NCBI RefSeq assembly: GCF_019880545.1
Contig: NZ_JAINVW010000001.1
Location: 372,001-436,000, forward strand
DNA length: 64,000 nt
Reading direction: 5' to 3'
Source: Flagellimonas meishanensis
GTDB taxonomy: Bacteria > Bacteroidota > Bacteroidia > Flavobacteriales > Flavobacteriaceae
Shown here: in pieces, positions 11,731 through 21,802 of the stretch
How positions within the stretch are numbered: position 1 is the first letter of the stretch
How the letters are laid out: every line of letters begins with the position of its first letter
Translations under genes and position numbers: made by a program
The notes under the pieces: model-generated
What the model was told of the DNA's origin: nothing
Seen by the model: the letters and a program-made list of their open reading frames with translations, nothing else
The model's database searches: none

Positions 11731-11759
11731 AACAAAAAACCCCGCCTGTTGGCGGGGTT
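11731..11759 (-). terminator. Intrinsic terminator of the 11787-14369 receptor
   Basis: A perfect 9-bp GC-rich stem (11738-11746 with 11751-11759) with a 4-base loop is followed, on the minus strand, by a T-run (TTTTTTGTT). It lies 27 bases after the receptor stop and upstream of the cytochrome B-like gene. Confidence 0.92.
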
Positions 11760-11786
11760 CCCTATTCAATTAATTCTTTTTAAGAA

Positions 11787-14369
11787 TTAGAAATTGTACC
11801 TAAGGCTTAAGTTCCAGGTTCTTCCAACTCCCAAGTAGTAACCAAAAGAATCCCTTTGGTTGATATAGTCGGCATCAAATACGTTGTATACGTTCCCCCT
11901 AAGGACCATTTCGTTGTTCCCAAGATTGAAAGTATAGGTAGCACCTGCATCCACCAAGGTGTAAGCGGGCAATCTTTCCGATTGAAAGACCGATCCCGCC
12001 AAAGAGGAAGCAATCACGTCCTCAACATCCACGAATCCGTAGAATTCTGTAAAGATGTTTATGTCGGCATCAAAAGAAAGATTTTCGCATGCGTTGAATC
12101 TTGTGCCTGCTCCAGTAGATACCTGAGGGGCATTGCCTATTTTGGTTCCGGTCAAATCCACGGTACCTCTGCTAATTAACGCTCCAGTCTCATCATTTTC
12201 TATAATGAAAGGAGTGGTTCCGTCATATTCCCAATTTCCAACGGATCCATACCACTTGAACAACAATGCTGCGGAAGGACGATATCTAAGGTCCAATTCA
12301 GCACCGCGGTGTACCTGGGTGATATCTGTGTATCGTGTCCTAACATCGATTTCAGTACCCCCAATATCCTGTTGTCCAAAATCTTGAAGGAATCGGTTAC
12401 CCCATTTGGTGTAGTACACATTGAAATTAACGGCCCAATCGCCATTTCTAAATCTGTATCCACCTTCCAGACCTGTGATTTCTTCGTTGTCCACTTCCGG
12501 TTCTACAATCTCGTTGCTATAGCGGATATTGGCAAAAATGTTGTCCAAAAAGGCCTGTCTTGAGTATTGGCCAACGTTTGCAAATACTTGATGGTTATCG
12601 CTGAAAGTGTAGGATGCTCCCGTTTTCACGGAATATCCAAATCTGCTCAACTTATCCGATTTTCCCTCGCCATCACCAAAACCAGAAAGTCGACCTTCCC
12701 TTTGGTAATCTTGGTTGGAAGCTGCTCCTTGCAAAAATACTGAGAAGGTTCCATCAGAATATTCGGCTTGACCAAACAACCCTTGGTAGTTTATGTTCTC
12801 CGAGTAATCGTAATCATATCGCTGATCGGGATCGGCAAAGCTGAAAAGCGCGGCCCATGGATCGGCTTCAAAAGTTTCAGAAATAACGTAGTCAGATGGT
12901 CTATCGGTCCTGAAGTTATCATTGTAGCCATCCAGTCCCAATTTATCCACCAATTGTCTCCAGTGATCTCCCCTGTAGAATCTAATATCGGCTCCAAGAT
13001 TCAATGACCAGTTTTCGCTGGGCTCAAATTCATAGTTGGTCAAGGCCCCATACCAGTTGTGGTTGTTTATGGATGCTCTCAATAGACCTGCCGATCCAAA
13101 AGTTCCCAATCCATTTGGGTTTTCCGCTATGTTATTGGCAACAATGGCATCAAAATCCACTTGGCCGTCCTCTCTGAAGAAATTGGTCTGTCTTCCCAAT
13201 GGTCCTGTTCCCCCACCACGGCCCCATGAGGCATATAGTACTGTGGAAAGTTGGGATTTATCGCTAATGCTCCAGTCCCAGTTTAAGTTGGCCACTGGCT
13301 TGTGGTAATAGTTTCTTCTAAAAGTGAATTGCTCACCATCCAAAAATCCTGCATTGTCGTTGAACTTTTCACCGAATTCTTCATATTCCTCCAAATCCTT
13401 TGAAAAGTTTTGTCCATGGAACTGAGGTGCTCCAGTGATCAAGAAATTGAAGTTATGCGAATCATTGGGTTGAAATCCGATGCCAATGAAATAGGTCTGG
13501 CCCTGTCCAAAAGTACCTCCTGCCCATTTTCTGTGGCCTTGCCAATGATCTAGCAATACGGAATATGCCCATTTGCCTTTTTGTCCAGAGTCATAACTAA
13601 CGGTTGTTTTACCGTAACTGTCATTACCTGTCAAAAATCTGGCAAAACCTCCTTCTTCCCGACCTGTTGCCTTGGATACAATATTGATTGTTCCACCGAC
13701 AGAGGAGATTGCCAATTTTGAAGAGCCAAGACCCCGTTGAATCTGCACCGCATTGGCCACGTCGGCCATACCTTGCCAGTTTGACCAGAAAACACGACCA
13801 TCTTCAACGCTGTTGATAGGTTGACCGTTCAAAAGCACGGCAGTATTGGTTTGGTCAAATCCCCGAACGAAGATCTGGGAATCACCAAAACCTCCGGCTT
13901 GATTGGATACATACACGTTGGGCGTGTTCTTCATAACCTCTGGGAACTCTACGTTACCAACTCCCTTTAGCTGTATTTCTGCAGCTGGAACGCTGGAAAC
14001 CGCTATCGGAGTCTGTCGTTCCCTGGCCAAATCTATAAGACCACTACCGACGACCACAACCCCTTCCAATTCCTCAGCATCAGCGCTTAGGGAAACAGAG
14101 CCAATATCACCGGCTTGTGAGAAAGCTACTCTTTCGGTAATAAATCCAATGTAAGAAACAACCAGAACCCCAGAAATTCTTGATGTTTCCAAGGTAAATT
14201 TTCCATCAAAGTCAGTTGATGTGCCTGTGTCAGTCCCCTGAACTACGATACTGGCTCCTGGTAGAGGGCTCCCCAGTTCCGCATCAAAGACAGTTCCAGT
14301 AATACTTGTTTGTGCAAGTGCCGTTGCAGAGATAAAAATCGCTGCAAAAGCCAAGTAAATTCTTTTCAT
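11787..14369 (-). CDS. TonB-dependent outer-membrane receptor
   Basis: This is an 860-residue receptor with a signal peptide of about 19 residues (ending ALAQ). A CarboxypepD-like domain follows at about 22-105 (TGTVFDAELGSPLPGASIVV) and a plug at about 115-235 with FVRGFDQTNTAVLLNGQPIN. The barrel ends NLSLRYNF, a canonical C-terminal Phe. It is monocistronic: its own terminator follows, and 164 bases separate it from pgi. On the minus strand a TTTG and a TAGATTTTTG box about 20 bases apart lie upstream. No SusD-like partner is adjacent, so a FecA-type small-ligand receptor is more likely than a glycan system. The ligand is unknown. Confidence 0.93.
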   Translation of the reverse strand: MKRIYLAFAAIFISATALAQTSITGTVFDAELGSPLPGASIVVQGTDTGTSTDFDGKFTLETSRISGVLVVSYIGFITERVAFSQAGDIGSVSLSADAEELEGVVVVGSGLIDLARERQTPIAVSSVPAAEIQLKGVGNVEFPEVMKNTPNVYVSNQAGGFGDSQIFVRGFDQTNTAVLLNGQPINSVEDGRVFWSNWQGMADVANAVQIQRGLGSSKLAISSVGGTINIVSKATGREEGGFARFLTGNDSYGKTTVSYDSGQKGKWAYSVLLDHWQGHRKWAGGTFGQGQTYFIGIGFQPNDSHNFNFLITGAPQFHGQNFSKDLEEYEEFGEKFNDNAGFLDGEQFTFRRNYYHKPVANLNWDWSISDKSQLSTVLYASWGRGGGTGPLGRQTNFFREDGQVDFDAIVANNIAENPNGLGTFGSAGLLRASINNHNWYGALTNYEFEPSENWSLNLGADIRFYRGDHWRQLVDKLGLDGYNDNFRTDRPSDYVISETFEADPWAALFSFADPDQRYDYDYSENINYQGLFGQAEYSDGTFSVFLQGAASNQDYQREGRLSGFGDGEGKSDKLSRFGYSVKTGASYTFSDNHQVFANVGQYSRQAFLDNIFANIRYSNEIVEPEVDNEEITGLEGGYRFRNGDWAVNFNVYYTKWGNRFLQDFGQQDIGGTEIDVRTRYTDITQVHRGAELDLRYRPSAALLFKWYGSVGNWEYDGTTPFIIENDETGALISRGTVDLTGTKIGNAPQVSTGAGTRFNACENLSFDADINIFTEFYGFVDVEDVIASSLAGSVFQSERLPAYTLVDAGATYTFNLGNNEMVLRGNVYNVFDADYINQRDSFGYYLGVGRTWNLSLRYNF

Positions 14370-14533
14370 GTTTAACAGTGTTTATTGTTTTGAATTGCTC
14401 GGCAAAAATCTATTTTTTTGTTCTGCCAAATGTTAACATAAAGTTAAAAAATAAGAAGAATTTAACAAGTGTTTATTTTCAAAATGTTGATAAACATCTG
14501 TTTAGGAAAAAAGCTATTTTACCAAAAACTAGA

Positions 14534-16171
14534 TTATTTCTTAAAAAATTGTAAAAGGTTCAACGTGGAACTATCGTGATCGCCAATTTTCGGGTTTTCA
14601 ATATCTAAAAGTATGTTTTTGGCAAGTTGTTTTCCCAGCTCCACACCCCATTGATCGTAACTGAAGATGTTCCAAACCACGCCCTGAACGAATATTTTGT
14701 TCTCATACAACGCAATCAGGGAACCTAAGGTTCTGGGTGTAAGTTTTTCAATCAAAATGGTATTGGTGGGCTTGTTGCCCTCAAAGATCTTAAAGGGTAA
14801 CAAAAATTCCTGCTCTGGCTTGGAAAGTTGCTGGTTTTGTAGTTCTTCGGAGACCTCATCCGCGGTTTTCCCGTTCATAAGGGCTTCCGTTTGCGCAAAA
14901 AAATTGGCCATTAGCTTGTTGTGGTGGTCCGCGTTGCCATGCAAAGACTTCTTAAAGCCGATAAAATCTGTGGGAATGAGTTTGGTTCCCTGATGGATAA
15001 GTTGGAAAAAGGCATGTTGCGAGTTGGTGCCGGGTTCGCCCCAAACTATGGTGCCGGTCTGGTATTGCGTCCGGTTTCCCATGCGGTCCATACTCTTGCC
15101 ATTGCTTTCCATCACAGCCTGCTGTAAATAGGCAGGAAATCGCTGTAAATATTGAGTATAGGGAATCAAAGCCTCTGTCTCTGCACCGTAGAAGTTGTTG
15201 TACCAAATGCTCAACAAAGCCAAAATAACGGGCATGTTCTCCAAAAATGGAGCTTCTTTAAAATGTTGGTCCATTTCCCTGGCACCGGACAACAATTCCT
15301 CGAATTTTTCGTATCCCACAGCCAAGGCAATAGAAAGTCCAACGGCACTCCATAGAGAAAAACGCCCCCCGACCCAATCCCACATGGGGAATACGTTCTC
15401 TTTAGCAATCCCGAACTCTGCAATTTTTTCGGCATTGGTGGAAACTGCGACAAAATGATCGGCAACATCCTTTTCCGAGGCCTTTTCCAAAAACCATTTT
15501 TTTATGGTCATCGCATTGGTGAGGGTTTCCTGGGTGGTAAAGGATTTGGAAACAATCAGAAATAGGGTGGTTTCTGGATCGAGATCTTTCAAAATCTCAT
15601 AAACATGGTCGCCATCAACATTGCTTACAAAGTGTGTCCGCAGCTGATTTTTATAGAATTTCAACGCATCTGTTACCATTACCGGTCCCAGATCGGACCC
15701 GCCAATGCCAATATTCACTACATCCGTAAATGCTTTGCCGGTATAGCCCTTGCGCTGTCCTGAGATTATGTCCTGCGAAAAGGTCTTTATCTTTTTCTTT
15801 ACTTCATTGACTTCCTCTACAATGTTCTCCCCATCAAGAATTATCCGATCGTTCCCTTTTGCCCTTAGCGCTGTATGGAGTACGGCCCGTCCTTCGGTTT
15901 GATTGATCATTTCCCCATTAAAATAGGCGGAACGTGCTTCATCAAGTCCAACTTCACTGGCCAAATCTTCCAAGAAGGCCAATGTTTCCCGAGTGATCCT
16001 ATTCTTAGAATAGTCCAGCAGAAAATCATTCCAAACCAAAGAAAACGAAGTCCCACGGTCTGGGTCGGCCCTAAATTGGTCCCCGAGTTGGTTTTCTTTG
16101 GTTTCCTGATAATGTTTCTCCAGTTTTTTCCAGGCCCTTGTGGTGGTGGGGTTGATTTTGGGGAATGCCAT
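14534..16171 (-). CDS. pgi: Glucose-6-phosphate isomerase
   Basis: This 545-residue enzyme interconverts glucose-6-phosphate and fructose-6-phosphate in the cytoplasm. Family signatures are clear: [15 protein letters not shown], the sugar-phosphate loop SKSFTTQET, and the PGI signature around [20 protein letters not shown] with its catalytic Glu. Length is normal for the long bacterial form. It is the last gene of a four-gene minus-strand operon, starting one base after the M23 peptidase stop. Identity is certain. The linkage with tryptophan dioxygenase and a peptidase gives no obvious pathway. Confidence 0.98.
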   Translation of the reverse strand: MAFPKINPTTTRAWKKLEKHYQETKENQLGDQFRADPDRGTSFSLVWNDFLLDYSKNRITRETLAFLEDLASEVGLDEARSAYFNGEMINQTEGRAVLHTALRAKGNDRIILDGENIVEEVNEVKKKIKTFSQDIISGQRKGYTGKAFTDVVNIGIGGSDLGPVMVTDALKFYKNQLRTHFVSNVDGDHVYEILKDLDPETTLFLIVSKSFTTQETLTNAMTIKKWFLEKASEKDVADHFVAVSTNAEKIAEFGIAKENVFPMWDWVGGRFSLWSAVGLSIALAVGYEKFEELLSGAREMDQHFKEAPFLENMPVILALLSIWYNNFYGAETEALIPYTQYLQRFPAYLQQAVMESNGKSMDRMGNRTQYQTGTIVWGEPGTNSQHAFFQLIHQGTKLIPTDFIGFKKSLHGNADHHNKLMANFFAQTEALMNGKTADEVSEELQNQQLSKPEQEFLLPFKIFEGNKPTNTILIEKLTPRTLGSLIALYENKIFVQGVVWNIFSYDQWGVELGKQLAKNILLDIENPKIGDHDSSTLNLLQFFKK

Positions 16172-16172
16172 T

Positions 16173-17456
16173 CTATGGATTAAGGGTTACTAGATTCTCT
16201 TCCAGCTCAAAAATGGGCTCTGTGTACTCAATACAATCCAGTTGTTCCTTTAGGGGTTCAATGTACTCTACATACTGTGTTCTCAACGAATCTACTATAG
16301 GTTCGGCGGATGGCAGCTTTTCACGAAGGGGGTCTACTTGTCTACCGTTTTTCCAAAACCTATAGCACACATGTGGGCCTCCGGTATTTCCTGTCATGCC
16401 AATCCATCCTATGACGTCGCCCTGCCTTACAAATTCCCCTTTTTTCACTTTTTGCTTTTGCATGTGAAGATATTGGGTGCTGTAAGTGCCGTTGTGCCTG
16501 ATTTTTACGTATTTCCCATTTCCACCTTTTCTTGTGGACTCGGTAACAGTGCCATCCGCCGTGGCGATGATGGGCGTACCGATTGGTGCTGCATAGTCCG
16601 TGCCTTTGTGGGGGCGTACCCTATATCCATAATAGGCTATCTTTCTTTTTAGGTTGTATCGCGAGGACAGGCGATACCCAAATTTTATCGGCGCCCTCAA
16701 AAAAGTGCTGCGTAGATTGTTGGCATCTTGGTCGTAATAATCCAGGATGTTCTTTAGGGAATCGGTTACATAGGGAAAGGCATAAATGGGCCTTCCTTTG
16801 TGCTCAAAAAGTGCGGCTTTTATCGGCCCATGACCGGCATAGATGGTATCGTTGATGAACCTTTCATCATAAATGATTTTGAAACGATCGCCTTTTTCCA
16901 ATCTGAAAAAGTCAATGGTCCATGCATAAATTTCGGAAAGGTCAATGGTGATATTGTAATCAACGCCAAGGTTGTCCAAGGTTTCGGAGAGATTGTTATC
17001 GATGATGCCGCCTACTTCCCGTTCCACATATTTTACCCGACGCTTGCTTCGGTATGCCACGGCACTGTCCCGCAGATCCACCACGGTAAAGTTAACTTTG
17101 TCGTTTTCATAAATGAAAATCTCGGCCACTTCAGACGTGTCCTTGGATTTAAGAATGGTATAGGGCTTCCCCACTTTTATTCTCCTTACATCAAATGTAT
17201 CCTTGAAATTTTCGGATATGGCGGCAATCTTTGGGTATTCAACCTTGTTTTTCAGCATCAGTTCGCCAAAACTGTCTCCCCATCGGATGGTATCATGGAC
17301 CACCGTAAATTCTTCCAGGTTAAACCCAAACTTGGTTATCGGTAGTTTTTCCACAGGTTCTGCCTGAACCAGCTCTTCCATTTCTACCTTATCTTGATCT
17401 TGTTTACATGACACTAAAACGATCAGTGCCAAAATTGCCCCAATAAATTTTTGCAT
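16173..17456 (-). CDS. M23-family peptidoglycan peptidase, lipoprotein
   Basis: This 427-residue protein begins with a lipoprotein signal (lipobox LVSC, Cys17). Residues about 50-270 are an N-terminal region containing two small beta domains of the OapA/LysM-like type. The C-terminal peptidase M23 domain spans about 285-390, with the zinc motif [14 protein letters not shown] and the later [11 protein letters not shown] and [10 protein letters not shown] segments (H-x-H and H-x3-D type ligands). It probably cleaves cross-bridges in the cell wall during growth. It sits 6 bases after the tryptophan dioxygenase gene and just before pgi. Confidence 0.93.
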   Translation of the reverse strand: MQKFIGAILALIVLVSCKQDQDKVEMEELVQAEPVEKLPITKFGFNLEEFTVVHDTIRWGDSFGELMLKNKVEYPKIAAISENFKDTFDVRRIKVGKPYTILKSKDTSEVAEIFIYENDKVNFTVVDLRDSAVAYRSKRRVKYVEREVGGIIDNNLSETLDNLGVDYNITIDLSEIYAWTIDFFRLEKGDRFKIIYDERFINDTIYAGHGPIKAALFEHKGRPIYAFPYVTDSLKNILDYYDQDANNLRSTFLRAPIKFGYRLSSRYNLKRKIAYYGYRVRPHKGTDYAAPIGTPIIATADGTVTESTRKGGNGKYVKIRHNGTYSTQYLHMQKQKVKKGEFVRQGDVIGWIGMTGNTGGPHVCYRFWKNGRQVDPLREKLPSAEPIVDSLRTQYVEYIEPLKEQLDCIEYTEPIFELEENLVTLNP

Positions 17457-17462
17457 TCCTAA

Positions 17463-18428
17463 TTATTCCTTATTTGCTGGATTAAAAATGTGCTCCACCC
17501 ATTCTTTTCCCCAATTATCCAGTTCCGTTTCGGAGTACAAAGTTGGGAAAAATATTATTTTCTGAAAACTGGGCGGCAAATACTGTTTCCAATTCGTGCC
17601 CCCAGTGGCCTCCACATCCTTGGTGTCACTGGCCAGATACCGATAGGCAGATCCCATGTGCATCAAGGGCCAGTTCACGTTGGCGTTCATATCCAAATCC
17701 TTTAACGCCCGTATCAACTCTTTATTTTGCCTTGAACCTTCCGGTAATTGACAATATTTATGATATATGGTGCTGTGCCTTACTTGGTTGGCTATCCTCA
17801 ACAGTCGTGGGGTGTAGCGTATTTCAAATTGTTTTAGCGTCAAGGTTTTTTCTCCCGTTCTTAAGTCCGTGGCGCCTTTCTTCCAATATATGTGCTCGTA
17901 AAGTTCTTCTACTTCGTTTTTTTTGGTGAAGTTTTCGCGCTCTGTATGGTGCACCAGATTCTCCAATGGTGTGGCATATAGCTCGATCATCCTGTATTGA
18001 ACGGATTGAAACCCACTCGCTGGCAGCAGTGCCATGCGGTAACGGAGGAATTGTTCCCGTTCCATTCCCTTGATCATTATGCTGAAAGAGGAAATGAGTG
18101 CCTTGAAATAGCTGTTGATCCTACGTGTTTTTTCTATGAAAAAATCCACATCCTGTGAGCGGTCCTCCACAATCTGCTTTTGTTCATGAAGGATTAATTT
18201 GAAGTAGAGCTCGGTAATCTGGTGGTACATGATGAAGATTTCCTCATCCGGAAAATAGGTGCGGGGCACTTGAATGCTCAAGAGGGTATCCAAATGTATG
18301 TAGTCCCAATAGGTAAGGTACCTTTGGTACAGGAGACCGTCCAGATAAGAGCTTAGGTCCTGGCCCGAGTTTTTGTATTTTTCCTCAAGCTTGTTGATCT
18401 GGGCTCCAATGCGCTCATCCTTATCCAT
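17463..18428 (-). CDS. Tryptophan 2,3-dioxygenase family protein
   Basis: This 321-residue haem dioxygenase would open the indole ring of tryptophan to N-formylkynurenine. The substrate-binding segment IFIMYHQITELYFKLILHE matches the HQ-x-SELWFK motif of TDO. Near the C terminus WPLMHMGSAYRYL holds the expected axial His, followed by the ATGGTNWKQYL loop. It diverges from the classical E. coli-like numbering, as Bacteroidota members do. It starts directly after the DUF3108 stop (TGAATG) and is followed by the M23 gene. With 3-hydroxyanthranilate dioxygenase at 63260 it points to a kynurenine route to NAD. Confidence 0.88.
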   Translation of the reverse strand: MDKDERIGAQINKLEEKYKNSGQDLSSYLDGLLYQRYLTYWDYIHLDTLLSIQVPRTYFPDEEIFIMYHQITELYFKLILHEQKQIVEDRSQDVDFFIEKTRRINSYFKALISSFSIMIKGMEREQFLRYRMALLPASGFQSVQYRMIELYATPLENLVHHTERENFTKKNEVEELYEHIYWKKGATDLRTGEKTLTLKQFEIRYTPRLLRIANQVRHSTIYHKYCQLPEGSRQNKELIRALKDLDMNANVNWPLMHMGSAYRYLASDTKDVEATGGTNWKQYLPPSFQKIIFFPTLYSETELDNWGKEWVEHIFNPANKE

Positions 18429-19214
18429 TCAATTTTCTCTCATTATTATTTTAAATTGGTTCCTTAGGCCATTGTAGGCGTCCAAATCCGCCTTTATGGA
18501 TCCCACGGCCAAATCGGCCTTGACCCTCACCGGAATCTTGTTCAGGTCATTGGAAACCCAAAGGGTAAGGCTTTCCTGTTCCTTAAACACACGACCCGAC
18601 TGGACCAAGGGCCTAAATTTAAGACATTCTACTTTTCCAAACTTGGTCCGGATCACTTCTTTGCCCAAAAACTTCAGTTTGAACTGAAAAACACCATCAT
18701 CATCGAACAGCATGTCAATATTAATGGACTGTCCCTCTTCAAAATGGTCCAGGTTATAATTGTTCCTGAGATAGTAGGAAGCTGAGAGTAGGTCTTGGAC
18801 CCTATCGTGCACGGCAAAGTCCATCTCCTTCTTGTTCTTATTGTCGGTCAGGACGGCTTTGCCCTTGTTGTAATCAAAATCTATCTCGATATCCTTTGTG
18901 TAGCCTCCCTCATCTATTTTTCTGATAAATCGATATGGTTTTCCATCATATCTGCCAAAATAGCTTTCATAGGTGTCGTCTACCTTAAAAAAAATGCTGG
19001 CAAAACCGGTTGTCTTTCCCCTGCCAACCACATGGTAAACGGGAATGCTGTCCAGATTTTTGGAACTAAGGTGCAACGTGGCATAGCTGGCATTCAAAAA
19101 ACCGTAGTGAATCCTGAACTTGAGCCACTCGCCCGACTTGAATGCCGGATGAAATTTTTGGGCAGCCAAGGGAGCCGAGAGCAATAAACTGAAAATGACA
19201 ATGGCCTTTTTCAT
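18429..19214 (-). CDS. DUF3108 exported protein
   Basis: This 261-residue protein has a signal peptide (about 1-18, ending LAAQ) and a DUF3108 beta-barrel-like domain across the rest, marked by AFKSGEWLKFRIHYGFLNAS and the later VECLKFRPLVQSGRVF. It is expected in the periplasm; the family has no established reaction. It is the first gene of the operon that continues with tryptophan dioxygenase, the M23 peptidase and pgi, with no gap to the next start codon. An envelope maintenance role alongside M23 is a guess. Confidence 0.88.
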   Translation of the reverse strand: MKKAIVIFSLLLSAPLAAQKFHPAFKSGEWLKFRIHYGFLNASYATLHLSSKNLDSIPVYHVVGRGKTTGFASIFFKVDDTYESYFGRYDGKPYRFIRKIDEGGYTKDIEIDFDYNKGKAVLTDNKNKKEMDFAVHDRVQDLLSASYYLRNNYNLDHFEEGQSINIDMLFDDDGVFQFKLKFLGKEVIRTKFGKVECLKFRPLVQSGRVFKEQESLTLWVSNDLNKIPVRVKADLAVGSIKADLDAYNGLRNQFKIIMREN

Positions 19215-19310
19215 AAGTGGTAAAATTGGTACAAAATTAGTAAAACAGATCTCGAGGCTTACAGGTTTACAATTACTTAAACAAAACTTGTTCCAAAATA
19301 TTATACATAT

Positions 19311-19341
19311 AAAAAAAGCCCAGTCTTAAAACTGGGCTTTT
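19311..19341 (-). terminator. Intrinsic terminator, best read on the minus strand
   Basis: Perfect 11-bp stem (19314-19324 with 19331-19341) with a 6-base loop. On the minus strand it is followed by seven T. The nearest minus-strand gene upstream is the patatin gene, whose stop is 187 bases away, so either its 3' UTR is long or a small RNA ends here. Confidence 0.75.
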
Positions 19342-19342
19342 C

Positions 19343-19359
19343 CTAAATAACCAACCAAA
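19343..19359. repeat. 17-bp repeat CTAAATAACCAACCAAA, copy 1
   Basis: This sequence is identical to 57412-57428. In both places it directly abuts a terminator-like hairpin on the same side. Here, read on the plus strand, it precedes a short ORF. Confidence 0.7.
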
Positions 19360-19527
19360 CTTTAAATTATGAAAAACCAATACTTAAAGTTATAAGGGAA
19401 CCACCCCTTATGTCCAGTAAAGATACATCAAGGTTTTGTAGGAAAATAAGTTTTTAACGGACTTTAACTATAGTGGACGATGGATTCCCTTTTTTTAGCA
19501 AATAGTTAAGAAAAAGGGGCATTTCAA

Positions 19528-21798
19528 CTAGAACCAATACCCTACACTAAAGAAGAAATTACTGGTGTCAATCTCCGGTGACCACGAATAGTATATCTGT
19601 ATCGGGCCCAAAAAGGATTCAAATCCATAGCCTATACCATATCCGGAGAACGACGGTTCGGAGAACCACTCACCGGTTCGGAACAAATCGTCGTCCACAT
19701 TGGCAAAGTTGGATGAGAATAGAATATGGTGCTTTGGTGCCACATTATAATCCAATCTTGCATAGGCCTTCACGAAGCTGTTTCCTGGCAAGCTCAAAAA
19801 GTCATACCCAAAAAATGGAATGAAATTATTCACGAAATCGTTTCCAAAACCACCCAGTACAAAATCAAAAGAGGTTACCGCAGAGGTTCCGAATTTCAAT
19901 CCTCCCTCGGTCTCCAAGTTCATGGTCATATTGTGGAACAAGGGAAAGGCTCCCCCAATCCTGGCCTTGCCTACAGCGAATTTCCGGAAGTTGTCATTGA
20001 AATCTGAGGAGAAAAGGTACAGGTGCATGTCACTATCAAACAAAAAACCCTTTGTGGGAAAGTATTTGTCGTCATAGGTGTCCAGGGTGATTTTTCCAAA
20101 TGCACTAAAATAATTGGAATTGTCAAAGAAGGTTCTCCCTGCATTCTGGGACAAAGAGGTCTCCGCAACGCCTTCACCCACCTGGTTCAAAGTCCTGGTG
20201 CTATATTGGAGCAATTTATGCTCAGCACCCAAGGTAAATGCGAATTCCTCCCTCAACACGGTCTGCAGGTAAATCTGGTTCGTCAAATCGGTGACCTCCA
20301 GGTTGATCTCGCTTACGTTTGGGGCATCTGGGACAACAAAGTTGGTTCGGATGAGACCAAAATCTATTTCCTCATCAAAATTGGTGAACGTGGAATTGAT
20401 ACCAAAACTCCAATAGTATCCCTTGTCCAGATAATATTGCATATTATACCTTATATGGTCCCCCAATATGAAATCGAACGATGCCACATCGTCCCGTAAC
20501 AGAAAGTTCTTTTTGGTCAAATTTATGAGCGCGGAACTCTTATATAGGTCATCGTAATGGGCGGCCACTTTTAAAAACATCTTAGTAGGGTTTTCCTTGA
20601 GTTTTAAAATGAGATCGGTCCCCAATCCGTTGGATACCAATTCATATCGAATGGCCTTGAAGTTGCCTGTGGCGGCCAAATTGTTCATCCCCTGTTTCAG
20701 TTTTTCGAACGAAATCCTTTCTGCCAAATTGAATCGCAGTTTCCCCTTAATGTAAGCCCTGGTATACACATCGTTCCCGGTAACGATCAATCTATTAATG
20801 GTCAAACTATCCTGGACCTGAACCCGCTTCCTGGAACGCGCTCCATCGGCTTGGAGCTGGGCCACTTCACTCAATTTTTCCTTTAGGAGCAGTGCGGCAT
20901 CCTCTCCCTTGGAAATGATTTCCTGGCCGCGATCAAAATCTATTACTGAAAATTCACCGATGTCCGGCTTTATATAGATATCCGTTTTCTCCGCTTTCTT
21001 GCGCATATCGTTGACCGTCCTGTAATTGTTGATCTGAAGAAGAATCTCTGTGGCAGAGGACAGGGACTCCCTGGTCGACAGATCATGCTGAACATCCACA
21101 CCAATAATCAGTTGGGCTCCCAGATCCCTTATTTCGTCTATGGGATAATTGTTCACCACACCGCCATCAATCAGAACATTGCCATCTATTTCGGACGGTT
21201 CGAACAGCGAGGGAAATGTCCCACTGGCCATAATGGCCTCTGGAAGATAGCCCCCATCCAACAAAACCTGTTCACCGGTTTCCACATTGGTGGCAATGCA
21301 CAAAAAGGGAATGGGCAGCTTTTTGAAATCCTGGACGTCCTTGACATGAAAGAGCAACCGAACCAGCTCATTGTAAATATTCTGGCCCCCAGAAATAGCC
21401 TGAGGAAACGAGACATGGAAATTGGTGAAGGGAAGCGTGAGGGCATACCTTTCCGAGTCTTCCTTTTCGTAGAATGTTTTGGCGCCACGGGGCACATTGT
21501 CCTGTATCATTCCAGCAAAATCCGTAACCCTGAAGATGGAATCCAGTTCCTGGGCAGAATAGCCCGATGCGTACAGGGCTCCCACTATCGCTCCCATGCT
21601 GGTGCCGCCGATAAAATCAACCTTGATCCCCGATTCCTCAATCACCTTAAGTGCCCCAATATGTGCCAATCCCTTGGCTCCGCCCCCACTTAGGACCACC
21701 CCTACCTTGGGCCTTTCTTGGGGCAAATCGGTTTGTGACCATCCAAAGAAGTGCAGGAATGCCAAGATTATCAAGATATGTGCTTTTTTCATCTGCAT
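19528..21798 (-). CDS. Patatin-like phospholipase with BamA-type barrel
   Basis: This 756-residue protein has a signal peptide (about 1-21). The patatin domain (about 30-310) carries the oxyanion loop GGGAKG at 38-43, nucleophile Ser67 in GGTSMG and Asp211 in IDGGVVNNYP. A POTRA-like segment follows (about 330-400), then a 16-strand-type BamA/TamA barrel ending SVGYWF. This is the PlpD architecture: a lipase moved across or held at the outer membrane by its own barrel. It starts 4 bases after uvrC, so the two are probably co-transcribed. The lipid substrate is unknown. Confidence 0.95.
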   Translation of the reverse strand: MQMKKAHILIILAFLHFFGWSQTDLPQERPKVGVVLSGGGAKGLAHIGALKVIEESGIKVDFIGGTSMGAIVGALYASGYSAQELDSIFRVTDFAGMIQDNVPRGAKTFYEKEDSERYALTLPFTNFHVSFPQAISGGQNIYNELVRLLFHVKDVQDFKKLPIPFLCIATNVETGEQVLLDGGYLPEAIMASGTFPSLFEPSEIDGNVLIDGGVVNNYPIDEIRDLGAQLIIGVDVQHDLSTRESLSSATEILLQINNYRTVNDMRKKAEKTDIYIKPDIGEFSVIDFDRGQEIISKGEDAALLLKEKLSEVAQLQADGARSRKRVQVQDSLTINRLIVTGNDVYTRAYIKGKLRFNLAERISFEKLKQGMNNLAATGNFKAIRYELVSNGLGTDLILKLKENPTKMFLKVAAHYDDLYKSSALINLTKKNFLLRDDVASFDFILGDHIRYNMQYYLDKGYYWSFGINSTFTNFDEEIDFGLIRTNFVVPDAPNVSEINLEVTDLTNQIYLQTVLREEFAFTLGAEHKLLQYSTRTLNQVGEGVAETSLSQNAGRTFFDNSNYFSAFGKITLDTYDDKYFPTKGFLFDSDMHLYLFSSDFNDNFRKFAVGKARIGGAFPLFHNMTMNLETEGGLKFGTSAVTSFDFVLGGFGNDFVNNFIPFFGYDFLSLPGNSFVKAYARLDYNVAPKHHILFSSNFANVDDDLFRTGEWFSEPSFSGYGIGYGFESFLGPIQIYYSWSPEIDTSNFFFSVGYWF

Positions 21799-21802
21799 TG
21801 GA

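Larger units (their letters stand above)
19215..19527. other. Intergenic region with hairpin, repeat and tiny ORF
   Basis: This 313-base AT-rich stretch carries a strong hairpin (19314-19341), a 17-bp repeat (19343-19359), an 8-codon ORF (19369-19395, MKNQYLKL) and a 7-bp hairpin ATAAGGG/CCCTTAT straight after it. No longer protein can be supported. It could be the 3' trailer of the patatin gene or an independent small transcript. Confidence 0.5.
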
